64,000 nt of DNA from Alcanivorax sp. (lineage in GTDB: Bacteria > Pseudomonadota > Gammaproteobacteria > Pseudomonadales > Alcanivoracaceae). Under the pieces are notes generated by a model. That model was not told the origin of the DNA, did no database searches, and saw nothing but the letters and a program-made list of their open reading frames with translations. Shown here in pieces: positions 28,596 to 37,634 of this stretch (positions are counted from its first letter, which is position 1; each line of letters begins with the position of its first letter). Made by a program: the position numbers and the translations under genes. The stretch covers positions 1-64,000 of the forward strand of contig JAIUME010000004.1 of assembly GCA_022565695.1 (NCBI GenBank), read 5' to 3'.

Positions 28596-29122
28596 AAGGG
28601 ATTGCTTTAACGGTTTTGATGTTGACAGGTGTCATTGCCAGCGTAAGCGACGCACAGGTATATCGCTGGCAGGATGCGGATGGAAACACACATTTCGGGG
28701 CGCGACCTCCCGCTGGTGTAGAGAGCGAGGACGTTGGTGTTGCGAGCGGGTCGCGAGGCCCGGACGAAGCCCTGGCGCTGCGTCCCGATATGCTCTATGG
28801 CTCTTGGCAGGGTAATCGGGCAGGAAATACGGTCAGAATTTCGTTCAACCGGGCCGGCTATATCATGGAATCGATGGCTCTGGAGCGTCAGCGACAGGTC
28901 CGTACTTATGTCGGGCGATGGTCGCTTGACCATCGTCTCTTGATGGTCGATCTGCTTTCCCGCGAAGAGGGAGCAGATCGTATGCCAGTGTTAGCGGGAA
29001 TGGTGATCGAATCCTACCGCCTGGGTGTTCTGGCGCTGCGATTTGATGATGGGGAGATCGGCTATTTTCGAAAATATGTGAACTCTCCGGTCATTTCATT
29101 TCCACCGGAATACAGAAACTGA
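28592..29122 (+). CDS. DUF4124 secreted protein (4 of 4)
   Basis: 176 residues. Short signal peptide (MKGIALTVLMLTGVIASVSDA), DUF4124 motif VYRWQDADGNTHFGARPP, then a single beta domain with LYGSWQGN and VGRWSLDHRLLMVDLL units. The start overlaps the stop of the previous DUF4124 gene, so the two are translationally coupled. The function is unknown. Confidence 0.8.
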   Translation: MKGIALTVLMLTGVIASVSDAQVYRWQDADGNTHFGARPPAGVESEDVGVASGSRGPDEALALRPDMLYGSWQGNRAGNTVRISFNRAGYIMESMALERQRQVRTYVGRWSLDHRLLMVDLLSREEGADRMPVLAGMVIESYRLGVLALRFDDGEIGYFRKYVNSPVISFPPEYRN

Positions 29123-29148
29123 GAGCCATTCCAGCAGGAAACCTGAAA

Positions 29149-29616
29149 ATGAGAGAGTTCAAGACATCAATACGCCTGATCCTGTTTGTGCTGGTGGCCT
29201 GGTTTTTTCTCGATTACCTGGCCGGTGCCACGACGCGTAATCAGTCCAATCAGATGGCCATGGCAGGACATATCAGAAACATGCTCGAAAATCAGGTGCT
29301 GATTTTCAATCGGCGCTTCATGGAGCATCGTCGTGCAAGGGGCGTCTTGCCAGGGCCGGGTGACGAGGATTTTTGTTTCCACGACCAGTTTTGCCCCGAG
29401 TTTCTCGAGGTGGGCGTATATCTGCTTACTTATCGGGGGCACGGTGTTTTAATTGATATGTACGATGAAGATGATGGTGGATTCGATTGTTTTATCAGCG
29501 TCCCCTATTTCTCGGGCCCTCACCAGCGTTCCCTCTTGCCGGACTGTAGTCTCAAGTCAGCGGAATGGTTCGAGGAGCAGGGCGTCACGCTTGATGCTGA
29601 TTCAGGTCAGGGCTGA
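29149..29616 (+). CDS. Hypothetical membrane-anchored protein
   Basis: 155 residues, not recognised. One N-terminal membrane segment (LILFVLVAWFFLDYLAGA), then a soluble, presumably periplasmic, part with four Cys residues and acidic stretches (MYDEDDGG). It follows the DUF4124 genes by 26 bases and probably shares their transcript. Its end overlaps the convergent ABM gene by 10 bases. Confidence 0.6.
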   Translation: MREFKTSIRLILFVLVAWFFLDYLAGATTRNQSNQMAMAGHIRNMLENQVLIFNRRFMEHRRARGVLPGPGDEDFCFHDQFCPEFLEVGVYLLTYRGHGVLIDMYDEDDGGFDCFISVPYFSGPHQRSLLPDCSLKSAEWFEEQGVTLDADSGQG

Positions 29617-29918
29617 GGTTTGACGACCCATTCCGGCTCCTCAAATTCCCCGATCAGGCGGATGTCGCACAGATGTGAGGCACTGCGGATGATTTCGGTG
29701 ATGACCGGATTGTCCTGAGCTTCCATTGCGTCACGGCTGGCTTTGGTGTCCCAGTATGCAATGGCAATCAGGGTGTCGGGATCGCCGATCTTGCGGTGCA
29801 AGGTGGTGCCGCGCGCGCCCGGCGCCTGCTGGATGAGCGTGCTGGCGCGGACCCAGGCAGCAGCATAGTCCTCGGCACGGTAGCCCTCACGGATACGGAC
29901 TTCAAAGATGTATTTCAT
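29607..29918 (-). CDS. Antibiotic biosynthesis monooxygenase (ABM) family protein
   Basis: 103 residues with the dimeric alpha-beta barrel pattern of ABM proteins: KYIFEVRIREGYRAEDYAAAW, PGARGTTLHRKIGDPDTLIAIAYWDTKASRDAM. Members range from quinol monooxygenases to proteins without known activity, so no substrate is assigned. Confidence 0.75.
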   Translation of the reverse strand: MKYIFEVRIREGYRAEDYAAAWVRASTLIQQAPGARGTTLHRKIGDPDTLIAIAYWDTKASRDAMEAQDNPVITEIIRSASHLCDIRLIGEFEEPEWVVKPQP

Positions 29919-29977
29919 GATCCGAGTGTAAACGATATTAAGGCGGGATTGCCCGGAAGGATTGTCCGGAGGAGAAG

Positions 29978-30003
29978 TCTGGCCACCCGGACGGGTGGCC
30001 AGA
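29978..30003. terminator. GC-rich hairpin downstream of the phosphoesterase gene
   Basis: An 11-bp perfect stem (29978-29988 with 29993-30003) with loop GGAC lies 8 bases past the stop of the metallophosphoesterase gene on the minus strand. There is no T-run on either side, so it may be a rho-assisted terminator or an mRNA 3'-end stabiliser. Confidence 0.5.
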
Positions 30004-30011
30004 AAGGTAGA

Positions 30012-32582
30012 TCAGGCGCGTCGGTTGCGACGACGGCCAAACGCGAACATCAGCAGGAACAGAGTGGCGAACAGGCCAGCGGCGGCACCGCCGGAGGAGC
30101 TGTTGCTGCCACTGTCATCACCGTCACCCGGCGGTGTGCCAGGGCCTTCGCCGCTATCCAGATCTTCGAACAGCGCGATCAGGTCCATGTCCATGACAAT
30201 ATCCGAACTCGTGACACGGTCCTGGTGGACTGACACGGCAACCACGTTCTCGCCCTGGCGTAACAGCGCCGGGTCAATGCTGGCAGCGTGATAGTTGTAA
30301 TCCTTGCCAATGGTTGACGCGGCCAGTGTCAGGTAATCAATGATCCCTTCCGGCATATTGTTGCGGTAGATTTCTTCACCGTTGAGGTAGACCACAGCGC
30401 CATCATCACGCAGCAGGCTCAGATCCAGCCGGATCAGGCCCGCAGTGTCATCGACGTTGAAGGTCCGACGGAAGTAAGTGGTCGGGTACTTGTTCCTGCT
30501 GTCCGGACCAAAGCCGACGACGGTGGTTTCGCCATCGTAGCCGCCATAGCCGAGCAGTGCCGGGCCAGCGGACCAGTCGACGTCATCGAAGCCGAGTTCT
30601 GTCCATTCCCAGCCCTGATCAGAGCCGTTGTCCAGATACTTCCAGACGCTGCCGCGGCTGATCAGTTCTTCGGCGCGCACATTCTCCAGCTCGATCTTGC
30701 CGACCATTTCCAGGTCCAGCACGATGTCGGAGCTGGTAACACGATCCTGGTGAATGGAAACGGCCAGTACGTTCACACCTTCGTTCAACAGTGCCGGATC
30801 AAGGCGTGTTGTATGGTAGGTGTAGTCCTTGTTGATGGTGCCAGCGGCCAGTGTCTGGTAGGTGATCTCGCCGGCGGGCATATTGCTGCGGAAAATTTCT
30901 TCGCCGTTGAGATACACCACGGCACCGTCGTCGCGCATGATGCCCAGGTCGACGCCATAGAACTCGCTGATGTCATCCACCTCGAAGGTATGGCGGAAAT
31001 ACGTGGCCGGGTGTTTGTTGCGATCATCCTCGCCGAAGCTGACGGTCGTGGCTTCACCATTGTAGCCACCGTAACCGAGCGGTGCGGCGCCACTGGCCCA
31101 GCTGCTGTCATCGAAATCCGGGGCGATCCAGTCCATGCCCTGATCGGAGCCGTTATCCAGATACTTCCAGACGCTGCCCTTGCGCACCAGTTCCACCACT
31201 GTGTAGTGATCCGGTTCCGGCTCGGGAATGTCGTAATCGACATCCAGCACCTGGCTGCGCTGCGTAACATCCTGGCGTGTGACGGTCATGGCATGGCCGA
31301 CACCAGCCGCATCCCACAGGCTCAGACCGGCTGGCAATGCCAGTGGATCGGCTTCACGTACGTCGGATGCGAGCATGGCGGTCGCTTCTTCCCCGTCAAA
31401 GCGCACCGTACGCACCGTGATTTTCTCGGCATCGATCTGGTTGACCATGAAGTGAGAGAAGCTGCCCTGATCCAGAATCCAGTCGTGATGCACGTTAGCC
31501 GTACGCAGTGGTGCGCCCCATGCGCCTTCACCGATATAGACGATGCCGGCTTCAGCCTGGATGTAATCCATCGGTCCGTTCGGGCGCACTGGCAGGGTGT
31601 ACTTGACCAAGTGGGTATCGGATTCAACTGCCAGGTTTACGCGGTAGTCGTAGAAGATTTCCGACCAGGCGCGGGAAACCGGGCTGCCGGATTTACTGGC
31701 CGTGCGCGGGAACATGGGGATGTGATACTGGGCCATGATCCAGCTGGTGTGTTGATAGTGAGTAGCAAGGTCGTCCTTGAGCCAGGCCAGCTGCGCGGCA
31801 CGTTCATTGGCATAGGAGCTGCCGGTGAACTCGGTGCTGAGCGAATAAAGGCGCAGCATGTCGCCGCCGATATTGAAAGCATAGTAGGAATCACGCAGTG
31901 AGCAGACACCGTTTTCTTCGATATCGATGCCGAAGATACGGCACATGAACAGCAAGTCAGAGCTCTCATGGTTCCCGGTGGTCGGGATGATCGGGTAGAC
32001 CTGCTTGTAGGCAACGCCGTCAATCTCCGTGGGGGAAAGCGTCAGTTCCCAGTCGGTCAGCCATTCGTTCCATTCCTGCACCGTGTGGCGGTCGGTGTAG
32101 TCACCGCTGAAGGCAATAAAATGCGGGCGGATCTTGGCCACCAGACGGTTACCCTGCTGGCGCGGCGCACGGTTGTTGCGTGAATCACCGCCGCTGATGA
32201 AAGTCATCGGCTGCGCGGTGTCTGGCGCGGTGCGGAAAAAGTAGCGGTCACCACAGCCGCTGTCATCACACAGACGGAAGTAGACATTGCTGTCCGGGGT
32301 CAGGCCGGACAGGCGATAGAAACCGGAGTGCAGATCGGTCTTGAAGACACGCTCGGCCGGGTTGGTCAGCGTCATCCAGTCGCTGCCGTCGGCGTTGTGG
32401 CCGTACGTGATATAGGGGTTGCTCAGTTCGGAGTCCGGCGTATAGCCGACAATGGCGCGGGTTGCGGGATCGCTGTCCCAGGCGACGCGGACATATTTGG
32501 TGTCGGCGAATGCGCTCTGTGCGAATAGCATGGTGACACTGAAAGAGATCAACGCCGCCATTCTTGCTGGCGAGAAGTTCAT
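30012..32582 (-). CDS. Secreted metallophosphoesterase with duplicated C-terminal module and GlyGly-CTERM tail
   Basis: 856 residues. A signal peptide (to about 26, QSAFA) and a purple-acid-phosphatase-like N-terminal beta domain (about 30-120) precede a calcineurin-like phosphoesterase domain with metal motifs SGGDSR, SGDYTDRH and TTGNHES; the usual GHxH is replaced by ESDTH. Two copies of a 175-residue module follow (from about 468 and 643), each opening GSVWKYLDNGSDQG and containing RDDGAVVYLNGEEI and HQDRVTSSDIV. The tail (SGGAAAGLFATLFLLMFAFG then RRRNRR) is a GlyGly-CTERM signal: Gly-rich motif, membrane helix, basic end. Rhombosortase processing and type II secretion are expected from family knowledge. 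Confidence 0.88.
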   Translation of the reverse strand: MNFSPARMAALISFSVTMLFAQSAFADTKYVRVAWDSDPATRAIVGYTPDSELSNPYITYGHNADGSDWMTLTNPAERVFKTDLHSGFYRLSGLTPDSNVYFRLCDDSGCGDRYFFRTAPDTAQPMTFISGGDSRNNRAPRQQGNRLVAKIRPHFIAFSGDYTDRHTVQEWNEWLTDWELTLSPTEIDGVAYKQVYPIIPTTGNHESSDLLFMCRIFGIDIEENGVCSLRDSYYAFNIGGDMLRLYSLSTEFTGSSYANERAAQLAWLKDDLATHYQHTSWIMAQYHIPMFPRTASKSGSPVSRAWSEIFYDYRVNLAVESDTHLVKYTLPVRPNGPMDYIQAEAGIVYIGEGAWGAPLRTANVHHDWILDQGSFSHFMVNQIDAEKITVRTVRFDGEEATAMLASDVREADPLALPAGLSLWDAAGVGHAMTVTRQDVTQRSQVLDVDYDIPEPEPDHYTVVELVRKGSVWKYLDNGSDQGMDWIAPDFDDSSWASGAAPLGYGGYNGEATTVSFGEDDRNKHPATYFRHTFEVDDISEFYGVDLGIMRDDGAVVYLNGEEIFRSNMPAGEITYQTLAAGTINKDYTYHTTRLDPALLNEGVNVLAVSIHQDRVTSSDIVLDLEMVGKIELENVRAEELISRGSVWKYLDNGSDQGWEWTELGFDDVDWSAGPALLGYGGYDGETTVVGFGPDSRNKYPTTYFRRTFNVDDTAGLIRLDLSLLRDDGAVVYLNGEEIYRNNMPEGIIDYLTLAASTIGKDYNYHAASIDPALLRQGENVVAVSVHQDRVTSSDIVMDMDLIALFEDLDSGEGPGTPPGDGDDSGSNSSSGGAAAGLFATLFLLMFAFGRRRNRRA

Positions 32583-32725
32583 GTTGCCTTGCCCTCGGAT
32601 AATCAGGATAGATTGTGACTGCGGATGAGCGGGGTCTTAAGGCCCCGACCGCAGGTAACGTTACGTCGGGCCTGTGACAGCCAGAGGGTGGGTGGCGTGA
32701 AAGTTAAGTGACGATCTTCCGTGGA

Positions 32726-33316
32726 TCATGGACCGCTGACCAGCCGCACACGTGCTACCTGATCCAGCGGTAACCACTGTTTTTCGCTACTGCCGAAATC
32801 CAGAACCATGGCGGCATTCCGGCCGCGTTGATCTGTGCCGGTATCAGCGGTCCAGAAGGCCGCGCGACCGCCGTGGGGAAAGAAGCCGGTGACAGTGCGG
32901 GCGTTGCCGGGGAAGCCGGTGTCGTAAAGCAGGGTTTCCAGCTCCGCCATTCGGGGCAGGCGCCAGTCATCGCGTCCGCAGCGGCGTGTGCTACGCATAT
33001 GCTCAATCAACATATCAATGTCGCAGGCCGAGGACTGCCCGGGTTTCAGCATGCAGCCGCCGTCGTAAACGGGGGCTTCCATTTTCCAGTAGTAGGTGGA
33101 ACCTGCGTAATACATGCCCTCATTATCACTTTTTGCTTCCCAGAGCAGGCCGGTGTCGTGATCGTGCACGCAGGCCCAGGGGCCATCCTGTACGGGCAGG
33201 GCGTTACCTTGTGCGCCATATTTTTCCCAGCGCGCTGCTGATTCCTCGGGTGCGGTACAACCGATCAGGGCAACGAGCGCCAGCGCAGCAGAAACAAGGC
33301 GGCTACAGACAGACAT
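32726..33316 (-). CDS. DUF1566-type (Lcl C-terminal domain-like) lipoprotein
   Basis: 196 residues from the ATG at 33316 with AAAGGGA upstream. The lipobox ALIGC (Cys near residue 20) indicates a lipoprotein. The mature part has the DUF1566 pattern: HDHDTGLLWEAK early, CGRDDWRLPRMAELETLL in the middle, and GGRAAFWTAD near the end. The function is unknown. It begins 14 bases after the stop of the cytochrome b-type gene and is probably co-transcribed. Confidence 0.8.
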   Translation of the reverse strand: MSVCSRLVSAALALVALIGCTAPEESAARWEKYGAQGNALPVQDGPWACVHDHDTGLLWEAKSDNEGMYYAGSTYYWKMEAPVYDGGCMLKPGQSSACDIDMLIEHMRSTRRCGRDDWRLPRMAELETLLYDTGFPGNARTVTGFFPHGGRAAFWTADTGTDQRGRNAAMVLDFGSSEKQWLPLDQVARVRLVSGP

Positions 33317-33330
33317 GGCGCATATCCCTT

Positions 33331-34926
33331 TCACTTGAACCGGATGCGCAAGGGGCGCAAATGGTATGAATGATTGGCCTGTGCATGATCGAAGGTGGCG
33401 ACCCACAGGTAAGTACCGTCAGTGATGTCGAGATCAAAGCCTGACTCGGCCTTGATGCCCCGTGCCACTTCCAGGGTCCAGCGGCCGTTCTCCCAACGCC
33501 CATGGGCGGCGGCATCGGCGCGATCGGTGTCCGGATTGGTAATCCAGAGCACGGAAGGCATCAGGGTGCCGACCGGATAGGTGTCATCGGCAGCCGTGTA
33601 GGGTGTGGTTTCATACCATGATAGTGCGAATGGCACAGCGTTCTCATCATCGTGGATGGTCTGGAACGGTTCGAGCTGGGCAGGGTCGTTGGGTAACCGT
33701 TTGGGCTGCACGATATCGTCGTAGAACCACAGATAATTGCTGCTGACCGGTTTGGTCTGCGAGGGGTCAGCCTTGTAGCCGGCGGTGTAGCGCGGCTCAC
33801 CCGGCACACGCGGATAGGGCGTGCCGAAATGGCTGTCATCGAGCACGCCATAGCCGTGATTGCGCACCGCCTTCCAGTGCCACATATCCACCAGTCCGGA
33901 TTCGACAAAGTGGGCGCCACGCAGTGATTCGCTGCGTCCGGTGTCTGGTTTGCCGGTGCCGAAATGGAAGGAGCTGTTGCCGGCAATATCCGGCTGGTCG
34001 GAGAAAATGACGGCGAACTTGTCTTCATACCAGCTGCGCTCGTCATTCTGCGCAGCGTCGTCATGCAGCACTTTCCAGCCGGCTTCTGTCTTGATCAGTG
34101 GCAAGTGAGCCAGACTTTGCGTGGGGTCTTCCCAGGAAAAGGCAAAATAGATGACAAGCCCGTGCCGTGCAGCACGGATCTCCACCGGCACATGCGCGTT
34201 GCTGCCGGGGACGCGGGTAACGACCGTGACGGGCCTGGCGGTGTGCCAGAAGGGCTCATCGAGTATGCCGTCGGTGTTGAGTCGTTGCCCTGCTGGCACT
34301 TCGCGCACGACCAGATCAGCCACTGAGGCACTGTTCAGGGTGTCGCGCAGCAGCCAGGCTGTCGCGGTAATGGCCAGTGGCACCGCCAGGGAAGCTGCCG
34401 CCAGAACACGCCAGGACGGCAGGCGGAGATACACAGCCTTGAGGCCCTGCCACCAGGTGGCGGACAGCTGACCGGCGATATGCACCAGCACACACAGTAT
34501 TGCCGCGAAGGCCAGCGCCGCATGCAGCACGATGAGCCAGGGTCGCAGCAGGTTGACACCACTCCATAGCAGCACGCCGCTGATCAGCAGAAGCGGCATG
34601 ATGATGCGGCCCGCGCGCAAGGTGTACAGATTCAAACGCGCCAGGCGTGATGTGGGAGGCCCGTCGCGCTCGCGACGTCGTGCGCCGGACACATAGCGCC
34701 GCACTGCCCAGACGATGACGATGACCAGCCAGAGCCAGCCAAAGGCGACATGCAGTGCAAAGACATCGCCGGCGGGTAGCCAGTGGGCCCAGGGCGCTGC
34801 CAGAGCAGCGTGCCAGGTATTACTGATAAACAGGCGAAGCCCGGTCAGCAGGCTCATCACCAGCGCGACGGTGGACAGCCAGTGAAGGATCACGAGTTTA
34901 GCGGGCGACGCGAATCTGACAGCCAT
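33331..34926 (-). CDS. Cytochrome b561-like membrane protein fused to ethylbenzene-dehydrogenase-type haem domain
   Basis: 531 residues. The N-terminal 200 residues have about five membrane helices with histidines typical of di-haem cytochrome b (LHWLSTVALVM, FALHVAFGWLWL, IVLHAALAF and VHIAGQ). The C-terminal 320 residues, predicted periplasmic, resemble the haem-binding subunit of ethylbenzene dehydrogenase and DMSO-reductase-like enzymes (EVPAGQRLNTDGILDEPFWHTA, SWEDPTQS, YEDKFAVIF, WHWKAVRNHGYG). Electron transfer between quinol and a periplasmic partner is a reasonable inference; no molybdoenzyme is adjacent. Confidence 0.78.
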   Translation of the reverse strand: MAVRFASPAKLVILHWLSTVALVMSLLTGLRLFISNTWHAALAAPWAHWLPAGDVFALHVAFGWLWLVIVIVWAVRRYVSGARRRERDGPPTSRLARLNLYTLRAGRIIMPLLLISGVLLWSGVNLLRPWLIVLHAALAFAAILCVLVHIAGQLSATWWQGLKAVYLRLPSWRVLAAASLAVPLAITATAWLLRDTLNSASVADLVVREVPAGQRLNTDGILDEPFWHTARPVTVVTRVPGSNAHVPVEIRAARHGLVIYFAFSWEDPTQSLAHLPLIKTEAGWKVLHDDAAQNDERSWYEDKFAVIFSDQPDIAGNSSFHFGTGKPDTGRSESLRGAHFVESGLVDMWHWKAVRNHGYGVLDDSHFGTPYPRVPGEPRYTAGYKADPSQTKPVSSNYLWFYDDIVQPKRLPNDPAQLEPFQTIHDDENAVPFALSWYETTPYTAADDTYPVGTLMPSVLWITNPDTDRADAAAHGRWENGRWTLEVARGIKAESGFDLDITDGTYLWVATFDHAQANHSYHLRPLRIRFK

Positions 34927-35056
34927 GACCGGGTTCCACTGCGCAGCTCACGCAAGAGGTTGAAGATGTTTTTTGTAAAGATGCTGTTCGGGGAGAGGAC
35001 GTTACGGGATTTGTGTTACGGAACCGTTTCAGCGCAGTCATGGCGGTCAGGGAAGA

Positions 35057-35719
35057 TCAGGCCCTGCCGCCGGGGCGAATACGCCAGGCCCGCTCGACCA
35101 GGGCGCTGAGGCCGTTGTCGCGGAACCGGGGCTGCTCCGCCAGAATGTTACGCGCCTCGAGTAGCTGAACATTGCAGTGTGCAAAGAGCTTTTGTACTTC
35201 GTCCTGGTCGACACTGAATGGCGGCCCCTGCATTTCGTTATCCGGGTATTCCAGCGTGATCAGCAGCATGTCCCACTGCGACGGCAACGTCGCCAGCAAG
35301 TGCGCCACATACGGCGCGCGCATGGTGGGTGGCAGCGCGATCAGGGCGGCCCTGTCATAGACCGCGCCGACGTTGCGCAGCATGTCGGCAGAGACGTCAA
35401 AGAAATCCCCGCAGTAGAGCGTGTAGCCCTGACCGGTTGCCACCGGCATGCCATTGCGCTCACGCCAGGTGAGCGCGAGGTGCTGTTCGTCGATAAACGC
35501 GTCCAGCGCCTCGCGGGACAGCTCGACACCGACCACCACATGGCCGTGATCGCGCAGCCATCTCATGTCGTGTGTCTTGCCACACAGGGGCACCCAGACC
35601 GCACTGTCCGGCTGGAAGTCCAGGGTGGGCCACCAGGCGGTCAGCATGGGATTGGGGTGCGGCAGATGAAAACCGATCTCGTTGCGGGCCCAGCGTTTGT
35701 GCCAGAAGGGAGCATCCAT
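35057..35719 (-). CDS. tpm: Thiopurine S-methyltransferase
   Basis: 220 residues from the ATG at 35719 with AAGGA upstream. The start (FWHKRWARNEIGFHLPHPNPML), the SAM-binding VWVPLCGKTHDMRWL, VVGVELS and the YDRAALIALPPTMRAPYVAHL block are characteristic of bacterial TPMT. It methylates thiopurines and, in bacteria, also selenium and tellurium compounds. It is divergent from a haem lipoprotein gene across an AT-rich 76-bp gap. Confidence 0.95.
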   Translation of the reverse strand: MDAPFWHKRWARNEIGFHLPHPNPMLTAWWPTLDFQPDSAVWVPLCGKTHDMRWLRDHGHVVVGVELSREALDAFIDEQHLALTWRERNGMPVATGQGYTLYCGDFFDVSADMLRNVGAVYDRAALIALPPTMRAPYVAHLLATLPSQWDMLLITLEYPDNEMQGPPFSVDQDEVQKLFAHCNVQLLEARNILAEQPRFRDNGLSALVERAWRIRPGGRA

Positions 35720-35769
35720 CGTCAGTAATCCTTGCTTTTCAATATGCAAATTAATATATTATAAAAACA

Positions 35770-35775
35770 TATAAT
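35770..35775 (+). promoter_or_regulatory. Consensus -10 for the DUF3365-type gene
   Basis: A perfect TATAAT lies 20 bases before the ATG at 35796 in an AT-rich divergent region. No good -35 is seen at 16-18 bases. Confidence 0.4.
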
Positions 35776-35795
35776 GTATGTCGAGGTCACATATC

Positions 35796-36395
35796 ATGTC
35801 AGTGCGTTACGCTTTCCGTTGTATCGGGGCTGTGCCCCTGATACTGGGGCTTCTCTCGGCAGGATGTAAGGGGGAGGTCGTCCCTGAGGCTCTGCCTCTA
35901 GTGCAGGATGCGTGGGTAACCGAGGCGCGCCAGCAGGCGGATCGACTCGGCGGTGCGCTGCAACAGACACTCCGTGACACCATCATGGCGCAAGGTGTGG
36001 AGGCCGGTATTGATGTCTGTCATGTGGAGGCCCCGGAGATCGCGGCGCGCTTGTCCGCAGAAGGTTGGCAGGTCGGTCGCACGGCATTGCGCCTGCGTAG
36101 TCAGGACAACGCGCCGACGGCCTGGCAGCACGAGCAACTGCTGGTCATGCAGGATGCGCCGATGCAGGACGGTCGGCCGGCGGAGGCGATGCGTGTTGTG
36201 GATCAGGGGGGCACTAATGTCTTTGAGTATCTGCGTGCGATCCCGATGCAGGACGCCTGCATGGCATGCCATGGCCCGGCGATCGATGAATCGGTGCTGC
36301 AGACCGTAGCGCAACGGTATCCGGACGATGAGGCAACCGGTTTCCTGTCGGGAGAACTGCGCGGCGCCTTTGTGATCCGCAGAGCACTTGAATAG
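35796..36395 (+). CDS. DUF3365 (Tll0287-like) haem-binding lipoprotein
   Basis: 199 residues. Signal sequence with lipobox LSAGC (Cys at about 24). The mature part has the DUF3365 pattern: a helical opening (GALQQTLRDTIMAQGVEAGIDVCHVEAPEIA), LRLRSQDNAPTAWQ, and a c-type haem site CMACHG near the C-terminus. These are periplasmic sensor-type or electron-transfer haem domains of unsettled function. The inner ATG at 35796 is preferred because GAGG precedes it by 9 bases. Confidence 0.85.
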   Translation: MSVRYAFRCIGAVPLILGLLSAGCKGEVVPEALPLVQDAWVTEARQQADRLGGALQQTLRDTIMAQGVEAGIDVCHVEAPEIAARLSAEGWQVGRTALRLRSQDNAPTAWQHEQLLVMQDAPMQDGRPAEAMRVVDQGGTNVFEYLRAIPMQDACMACHGPAIDESVLQTVAQRYPDDEATGFLSGELRGAFVIRRALE

Positions 36396-36410
36396 CGACA
36401 GGTTACCGGG

Positions 36411-37466
36411 CTAATCCGCGATGAACGGTCTTTCGGTGTAGCGCCGCCGGTACTCTATCGGCGCCTCGCCAGTCCAGCGACGAAAGGCGCGGGTGAAGTT
36501 GGCGGGGTTATCATAACCCAGCTGCAGCGCAACGCTGCGGATTGGCATGCCGGAATGGGCCAGCAGATGTCGCGCGTCACGTCGTCGTGCTTCCTCCAGC
36601 AGTAGCAGAAACGAGGTGCCCTGGTGCTGCAGTTTGCGTTTGAGCGTGCGTTCTGACATGCACAGCTGTTCGGCGACAGCGGGCAGCGCGGGGTAGCCGC
36701 CATCGTCCCGGGTCTGCAACAGGCTGCGCACCCGGCTGGTAATGTCCGCTTCGCGGTCAGACGCCAGCGCCAGTTCCCGTTCGCACAAGGCCACAGCCTG
36801 TTGTGAGGCCAGCGGGTCGGCGAGTGCGGGGCGCAGGGCCAGGCAGGCGCTGGGCAGGCGCAGGAGATTGTGCGGCTGATCGAAGCGTACCGCAGGCAGA
36901 CGTTCGCGCCAGGCGGCGTAGTGGGGCGGTTCCGGGTAATCAAACCAGATTTCCAGCTCCGGCAATTCCGCCAGTGACCGGCCAAGCAGCACGGCGGTGC
37001 CCCGGGCAATGCCCAGCAAGATATTCTCGATGAAGAAACGGCGCATGACCGGTATCGGCTGGCGTTCTGCCAATGTCAGGTAACCGAAGGCGTCGTCCTC
37101 GTGAAACGTCAGGCTGAAGCCCGCCTGGCGCACCTGCGTATAGCGCGCCGAAATCTCCTGCGCCTGACGCAGTGTGGCCGCGCTCATGGCGGCGTACCCC
37201 AGCACACCATGTACGGTGGGCCGCATGCGCAGGCCATACTCATAGCCCAGCCCCGGATCATTGGTCAGCGACAGTGCGCGCAATATCAGGCGTGTCCACT
37301 GCTGCGCCGACATGCGTGCCTGGCTGTCCTCCAGCAACGCCGGATCAATCGGCTGGTCTGCCAGCAGATCGTCGGCGCTGATGCCACGCTCACCGAGAAT
37401 CTCCACCAGCAGCTGGAGGTAGGCGATGGAGATGGTGGGGGCATTGGCAGAGCGTGGTTCAGACAT
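36411..37466 (-). CDS. AraC-family transcriptional regulator (PF12625-type N-terminal domain)
   Basis: About 351 residues. The N-terminal effector domain opens ISIAYLQLLVEILGERGISADDLL as in AraC_arabinose_bd regulators (OruR/ArgR-like). The C-terminal HTH pair has AVAEQLCMSERTLKRKLQHQGTSF and IRSVALQLGYDNPANFTRAFRRWTGEAPIEYR. Starts at 37502 or 37532 are possible. It is divergent from the monooxygenase-patatin pair, so it is the likely regulator of that operon. Confidence 0.88.
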   Translation of the reverse strand: MSEPRSANAPTISIAYLQLLVEILGERGISADDLLADQPIDPALLEDSQARMSAQQWTRLILRALSLTNDPGLGYEYGLRMRPTVHGVLGYAAMSAATLRQAQEISARYTQVRQAGFSLTFHEDDAFGYLTLAERQPIPVMRRFFIENILLGIARGTAVLLGRSLAELPELEIWFDYPEPPHYAAWRERLPAVRFDQPHNLLRLPSACLALRPALADPLASQQAVALCERELALASDREADITSRVRSLLQTRDDGGYPALPAVAEQLCMSERTLKRKLQHQGTSFLLLLEEARRRDARHLLAHSGMPIRSVALQLGYDNPANFTRAFRRWTGEAPIEYRRRYTERPFIAD

Positions 37467-37634
37467 GGGCACGGGTTGTGGGGCAATGGGAGTGTGGCCC
37501 ATAATGATAAGCAATATGGCGCCTTCCCGCACCCTCTGTTGTGGTGCGCCGCAATATAATCAGTGCTCAATGTCACGGTGGCGAAACGGTGGCGGATTGC
37601 CCGGTCAGCTATGCAACGAAAAAGGACAAGCAGT

